Positions 6,343 to 9,143 of a stretch of DNA of 9,143 nt are shown piece after piece. This DNA is from Spirochaetaceae bacterium (GTDB lineage: Bacteria > Spirochaetota > Spirochaetia > Treponematales > Breznakiellaceae). The first letter of the stretch is position 1. Each line of letters starts with the position of its first letter. The stretch lies in contig JAIRXO010000085.1 of the NCBI GenBank assembly GCA_031268255.1, positions 1 to 9,143 on the forward strand, in the 5' to 3' direction. Made by a program: the position numbers and the translations under genes. Under the pieces are notes generated by a model. The model was not told the DNA's origin and did no database searches. It saw nothing but the letters and a program-made list of their open reading frames with translations.

Positions 6343-6372
6343 GTCAGTAGTCTCGCGACATAGTCGCGTGAC
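6343..6372. repeat. interrupted dyad between lptB and the cyclase-like gene
   Basis: CGCGAC (6354-6359) and GTCGCG (6363-6368) form a perfect six-base stem around ATA. Outer arms GTCA (6343-6346) and TGAC (6369-6372) are also complementary, with seven unpaired bases on one side. No T-run follows on the minus strand, where A residues come next, so it is not a classical terminator for lptB. It may be an operator, an RNA processing site or a copy of a dispersed repeat. It lies in the 83-base gap 6309-6391. Confidence 0.55.
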
Positions 6373-6391
6373 AGAAACGAACCGCCCTCTT

Positions 6392-7153
6392 TTACATGGA
6401 GAATTCCTGGCCAAGGTAGACCTGGCGCACCATATCGTTGGAAAGTATGGCTTCCTTGTCTCCCTGGGCGACGATGAGGCCCTCGGCGATGATGAACGCG
6501 TTGGTGGTGATTTCCAGGGTGTCCCGTACATTGTGGTCGGTTACGAGGATTCCTATGCCCTTGCCGGCAAGGCGCTTGATGATTTGTTTTATTTCGTAGA
6601 CGGCGATGGGGTCTATACCGGCAAAGGGTTCATCAAGAAGGAGGAATTTGGGGTCTGAGGCCAGGGCGCGGGCTATTTCGGTACGCCGTCTTTCGCCGCC
6701 CGAAAGGGTGTACCCGTACTGGCTTCGTATGCGGGTGATGCCGAATTCCTCAAGGAGATCCTCCACCCTGTCCTTCTGTTCGGCTTTGGAGAGTTCCTTA
6801 CGGCTTTCCATGATTGCCATGATATTCTGTTCTACGGTAAGTTTGCGGAATATGGACGCTTCCTGGGGCAGATAGGCTATGCCGGCGCGGGCCCGCTGGT
6901 ACATGGGTTTAAGGGTGATGTTTTCCCCGTCAAGGAGGACGACCCCTCCGCTGGGTTTATGAAAGCCCACAACCATATAGAAGATGGTTGTTTTTCCCGC
7001 GCCGTTGGGCCCCAAGAGGCCGGTAATGTCGCCGTTCTCCATGGAAAAGCTGACACCCCGGACCACTTCTTTACGGCCAAAAAATTTGTGGAGTTCGGCC
7101 AGTTCAAGCACATGACGGAGCGGAACCTCATCCGGGAGCAGTTCTTCTTCCAC
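6392..7153 (-). CDS. lptB: lipopolysaccharide export ABC transporter ATP-binding protein LptB
   Basis: LptB is the cytoplasmic ATPase that, with LptF and LptG, extracts LPS or a related glycolipid from the inner membrane and pushes it along the LptC-LptA bridge. The sequence is a strong match: Walker A GPNGAGKTT (48-56), the family-typical GIAYLPQEASIFRKLTVEQN (91-110) including Q-loop Gln97, signature LSGGERRR (150-157), Walker B LLLDEP (171-176), GIDP D-loop and LVTDHNVRDTL (203-213) with switch His207. The length of 253 residues is slightly above the usual 240, owing to a charged N-terminal extension. The start is GTG at 7153, supported by AAGGAA six bases upstream inside lptA and only three bases after the lptA stop. 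It is thus co-transcribed with lptA. lptF and lptG are not in the window. Confidence 0.96.
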   Translation of the reverse strand: MEEELLPDEVPLRHVLELAELHKFFGRKEVVRGVSFSMENGDITGLLGPNGAGKTTIFYMVVGFHKPSGGVVLLDGENITLKPMYQRARAGIAYLPQEASIFRKLTVEQNIMAIMESRKELSKAEQKDRVEDLLEEFGITRIRSQYGYTLSGGERRRTEIARALASDPKFLLLDEPFAGIDPIAVYEIKQIIKRLAGKGIGILVTDHNVRDTLEITTNAFIIAEGLIVAQGDKEAILSNDMVRQVYLGQEFSM

Positions 7154-7156
7154 CGG

Positions 7157-7765
7157 CTATTCCTTTATGGAACCCGAAACCGCGCCTTCCATGATGACAT
7201 CCTCGGTCTCAAGATCAACCTGCATGCGTTCGGCCCGTAATTCATCGCCTTTTTTATATACTATCGGAAAGCCCGAAAGGTCCAGGGATTTTTCGTTCCG
7301 CCGGTACAGGGCGTATTCGGAACGGCATACCATTTCGTCCTTAAAAAGGCGTACCGCCACCTGAATCACCGCGGTCCCGGTTTCGTCATTGTATTCGATG
7401 AAACGGCCCCTGGCCACCACTCCGTTTTGAATATCCTCCATGGTTGAATTCCCTTCCAGCCTGGCTATCTTGAGCGTGCGGTCATAGCGGAGCCGGTCGG
7501 TTACAAAAACGATGCCCTGTTCGTCGTCCCTGCCCCGTACATTGCCTTGGCAGTCGATAAACTCATTGTCGGCCCCCTGGAGTTCAATGCGGTCGGCCTG
7601 GAGTATGAGGTTGTCCGAGCGCACCTCCGCGGAACCCTGGAGTATGGTTATTTCCCGCCCCGAGGCCCTGCCGCCTGACATGCGGTCGGCCTTAAAGGTA
7701 AAGATTTCCGCCTCCAGGGAGCAAATAAGGAGCGTCAAAAAGAAAACAAGGGAAAACACTCTCAT
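7157..7765 (-). CDS. lptA: LptA-like periplasmic LPS-transport protein (OstA-like domain)
   Basis: LptA forms the periplasmic beta-jellyroll bridge that carries LPS from LptC to LptD at the outer membrane. This 202-residue protein has a cleavable signal peptide (about 1-19, MRVFSLVFFLTLLICSLEA). The mature part is a series of short beta-strand units typical of OstA-like domains: FKADRMSGGR (24-33), ITILQGSAEVRSDNLILQAD (39-58), FIDCQGNVRGRD (69-80), LRYDRTLKIARLEG (92-105), GVVARGRFIEYN (115-126) and LRAERMQVDLETEDVIMEG (176-194). It is directly followed by lptB, which confirms the assignment. No strong Shine-Dalgarno precedes ATG 7765. A -10-like TATTAT on this strand (7800-7795) may serve as its promoter. 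In many Gram-negatives lptC is immediately upstream; here an opposite-strand gene lies between. Confidence 0.9.
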   Translation of the reverse strand: MRVFSLVFFLTLLICSLEAEIFTFKADRMSGGRASGREITILQGSAEVRSDNLILQADRIELQGADNEFIDCQGNVRGRDDEQGIVFVTDRLRYDRTLKIARLEGNSTMEDIQNGVVARGRFIEYNDETGTAVIQVAVRLFKDEMVCRSEYALYRRNEKSLDLSGFPIVYKKGDELRAERMQVDLETEDVIMEGAVSGSIKE

Positions 7766-7793
7766 TATCTACCAAAATAACACAATTATGGGG

Positions 7794-7800
7794 TATAATA
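7794..7800. promoter_or_regulatory. shared divergent -10 element between lptA and rseC-like gene
   Basis: TATAATA reads TATAAT on the plus strand (7794-7799, towards the rseC-like gene) and TATTAT on the minus strand (7800-7795, towards lptA). I see no good -35 box on either side. A plus-strand start near 7806 would fall inside AAGGAG (7802-7807), which favours the ATG at 7826 as that gene's start. Confidence 0.5.
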
Positions 7801-7825
7801 CAAGGAGTAAGGGAGCTTGAAAGTT

Positions 7826-8236
7826 ATGAGGGAAAAGGGAACCGTAACGGAAGTAAAGGGTGATATGGCGGTAGTCAGGGTTGAACGGCTGGAAAACACC
7901 GGCTGTGGCTGCGGGAACTGCGTCAGAAAGGACGAAGTCCTGATAGAAGCCCATAACCGCTGCAAGGCCCGCCTTAATGACAAGGTTTATCTTGAATCAA
8001 ACGACGACTGGGTAAAATACCGCAGTACCATAAGGACAGCCGCATCCTTTGGGACGCTCATTCTGGGCATGGCGGCGGGGAATATCATGTTCTCCCGCCT
8101 GGGACAGGCATTGATTCCCTGCTCCGCGGCCCTTGGCCTCATCCTGGCCGCGGCGGCATTTCTGGTCATCACAAAAATCTTTAAAAGCCGCCCCCTCAGC
8201 CGGCCCGAAGCGGCAGAACTAATCGCCGGGGGCTAA
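7826..8236 (+). CDS. RseC/MucC-family redox membrane protein
   Basis: RseC-family proteins are small inner-membrane proteins with a cysteine cluster, linked in other bacteria to SoxR reduction, Rnf electron transfer or sigma-E control. This 136-residue protein shows the family layout: an N-terminal beta domain (REKGTVTEVKGDMAVVRVER, 2-21), cysteines Cys27, Cys29 and Cys32 in CGCGNC, the NDKVYLE motif (51-57), then two likely membrane segments at about 72-90 and 96-117 and a short basic and polar tail. ATG 7826 is preceded by GGAG at 7812-7815. A TTG at 7817 with AAGGAG nine bases upstream would add three residues and cannot be excluded. It sits alone on the plus strand between lptC and lptA, convergent with lptC (five-base gap) and divergent from lptA. 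No rnf or sigma-E genes are visible. Confidence 0.82.
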   Translation: MREKGTVTEVKGDMAVVRVERLENTGCGCGNCVRKDEVLIEAHNRCKARLNDKVYLESNDDWVKYRSTIRTAASFGTLILGMAAGNIMFSRLGQALIPCSAALGLILAAAAFLVITKIFKSRPLSRPEAAELIAGG

Positions 8237-8241
8237 AGGCG

Positions 8242-8898
8242 CTATTGCTCCATGCTGTCCGGCCCGGCCCCGTTATCGGCCTCTTCGTCCGCATCTTCCC
8301 CCGCGGCATCCGTCGTCTCATCCTCATGAACATAAGTCCCTTCTATGCCGTCGCCGAATTCCCAGGTCCTTCGCCTTATATCGGCGGAAAAACTTCTTCC
8401 TTTCATCATGGTTCCGTCTGATCTTTCTATAAGCACCTGACTGCCCTGTCCGCCTTCAAGAAGGCGCTCCTCGTTTTTCCAGGCAAGGTTCGAAGTTTCG
8501 ATGCGTATATCCTCAGAGTCAACCCGGATCCGCACGCCCTCCGAGATGCGCACATTGCCCGGCCCAAGCTCAACTACCGCGGAACCGCCTGATCCGGTAA
8601 CATCAGCCGCTATGGTTCCGCCTTCGCCATCCTGCCCGGCGTTGTACTGCTCAAAGGAAAAATCATCCAGTTCCATAAGCTGCTTTTTTTCGTAGCGCCT
8701 GGCTTCTCCGGCGCTGAAACGGAGGTCCAGTTCCCCGCCCCGGAAGCGGGTATATTCAACCTGTTCCATGGTAATGTCAGGTTCATTGTCATCAGCGGCG
8801 CCGCCTTCGCTGTAATCAAAAGAACAGGAAACGAACAGCGCCAAGGCAAGGGAGATACCCAGGGCAAAACAGAACCCCGTAAAATGACGCGCGCTCAT
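8242..8898 (-). CDS. lptC: LptC-like lipoprotein of the LPS transport bridge
   Basis: LptC receives LPS from the LptBFG transporter and passes it to LptA. This 218-residue protein starts with a signal sequence ending LFVSC (Cys25), a relaxed spirochaete-style lipobox, so it would be lipid-anchored rather than held by a transmembrane helix as in E. coli. The mature part shows LptC-type elements: ITMEQVEYTRFRGGELDLRF (42-61), FSAGEARRYEKKQLMELDDF (61-80) and later strand repeats, with VRISEGVRIRVDSEDIRIET (116-135) and the closing SFSADIRRRTWEF (169-181). The final 28 residues (191-218) are acidic and low in complexity, with 12 Asp or Glu, and probably disordered. ATG 8898 overlaps the pyrG stop by four bases (ATGA), with AAGGA upstream, so the two are co-transcribed. 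The family call is by pattern and by synteny with lptA and lptB; sequence similarity in LptC is always low. Confidence 0.82.
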   Translation of the reverse strand: MSARHFTGFCFALGISLALALFVSCSFDYSEGGAADDNEPDITMEQVEYTRFRGGELDLRFSAGEARRYEKKQLMELDDFSFEQYNAGQDGEGGTIAADVTGSGGSAVVELGPGNVRISEGVRIRVDSEDIRIETSNLAWKNEERLLEGGQGSQVLIERSDGTMMKGRSFSADIRRRTWEFGDGIEGTYVHEDETTDAAGEDADEEADNGAGPDSMEQ

Positions 8899-9143
8899 CC
8901 GATGCCGTCCTTTCCGGCCCCGCTTTTGACCGCCGCGACAAAATCCCTGAAAAGGGGACTCGCCGCGGTTGGTTTGGATTTAAACTCAGGATGAAACTGC
9001 ACGCCCACACCCCAGGGATGACCAGGCCATTCGACACATTCCACAAGGCTGCCGTCGGGAGTATAGGCCGCGGCCGCAAGACCCGACCCGGTCATTTCGG
9101 TCTTGTATTTGTTTGAAAATTCATAGCGGTGCCGGTGGCGCTC
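8895..9143 (-). CDS. pyrG: CTP synthase, C-terminal end (partial at window edge)
   Basis: The last 82 residues of CTP synthase are visible; the start lies beyond 9143. The enzyme makes CTP from UTP, ATP and glutamine in the cytoplasm. The fragment belongs to the glutaminase domain: ERHRHRYEFSNKY (1-13 of the fragment), SPDG-like TPDGSLVECVE (28-38) and HPWGVGVQFHPEFKSKP (42-58). His51 and Glu53 of the fragment, in FHPEF, are the His and Glu of the class I glutamine amidotransferase triad; the Cys lies outside the window. The stop TGA at 8897-8895 overlaps the lptC start. CTP is needed for CMP-Kdo and phospholipid synthesis, which fits an envelope neighbourhood. The translation continues in frame to the window edge. 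Confidence 0.96.
   Translation of the reverse strand, partial: ERHRHRYEFSNKYKTEMTGSGLAAAAYTPDGSLVECVEWPGHPWGVGVQFHPEFKSKPTAASPLFRDFVAAVKSGAGKDGIG

Noticed and set aside
8224..8241. Possible shared terminator between the rseC-like gene and lptC (CGCC...GGCG)
   Set aside because: The stem is only four base pairs and no T-run follows on either strand.
1..9143. Mobile elements, CRISPR arrays, tRNA or rRNA genes
   Set aside because: No transposase, integrase or regularly spaced repeats were seen, and no cloverleaf or conserved rRNA stretches were recognised by eye. A covariance-model scan was not possible.

Overview
The window looks like chromosomal DNA from a spirochaete, most probably a treponeme of the termite-gut or free-living kind. 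The base composition appears moderate, near 50% GC by eye. There are lipoproteins with relaxed lipoboxes, promoters with clear TATAAT boxes, and an LptC/LptA/LptB set of which LptC is a lipoprotein. The lineage is inferred from gene content and sequence style only. I see no tRNA, rRNA, CRISPR array, insertion sequence or phage gene, and no gene-free stretch longer than about 160 bases.

Left part, plus strand (1-3671): an OppF/DppF-type peptide-transporter ATPase, which appears to close an operon entering from the left. Next is a monocistronic-looking gene for an exported flavoprotein of the fumarate/urocanate-reductase superfamily. It has an FMN-binding domain with a covalent-flavin motif, a near-consensus promoter (TTGACA-16-TATAAT) and a strong terminator. 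Last comes a small NlpE-N-like lipoprotein with its own promoter, whose 3' end overlaps the convergent gene by 18 bases.

Middle part, minus strand (6308 down to 3654): a tightly packed three-gene unit. It encodes a class III nucleotide-cyclase-like protein that keeps both metal-binding Asp positions. Next is a protein with a receiver-like N-terminus and a cyclase-like C-terminus that has lost those Asp residues. The third is a divergent leucyl/phenylalanyl-tRNA-protein transferase. Four-base and ten-base junctions imply co-translation. This is the least ordinary part of the window.

Right part, mainly minus strand (9143 down to 6392): the 3' end of pyrG (CTP synthase) overlaps lptC by ATGA. 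A plus-strand rseC-like redox membrane protein then interrupts, followed by lptA and lptB. LptB powers, and LptC and LptA form, the inner-membrane and periplasmic parts of a lipopolysaccharide/glycolipid transport bridge. In many Gram-negatives kds genes sit near pyrG and lptCAB; here lptC directly follows pyrG. A divergent promoter region with a nearly symmetric -10 box lies between rseC and lptA.
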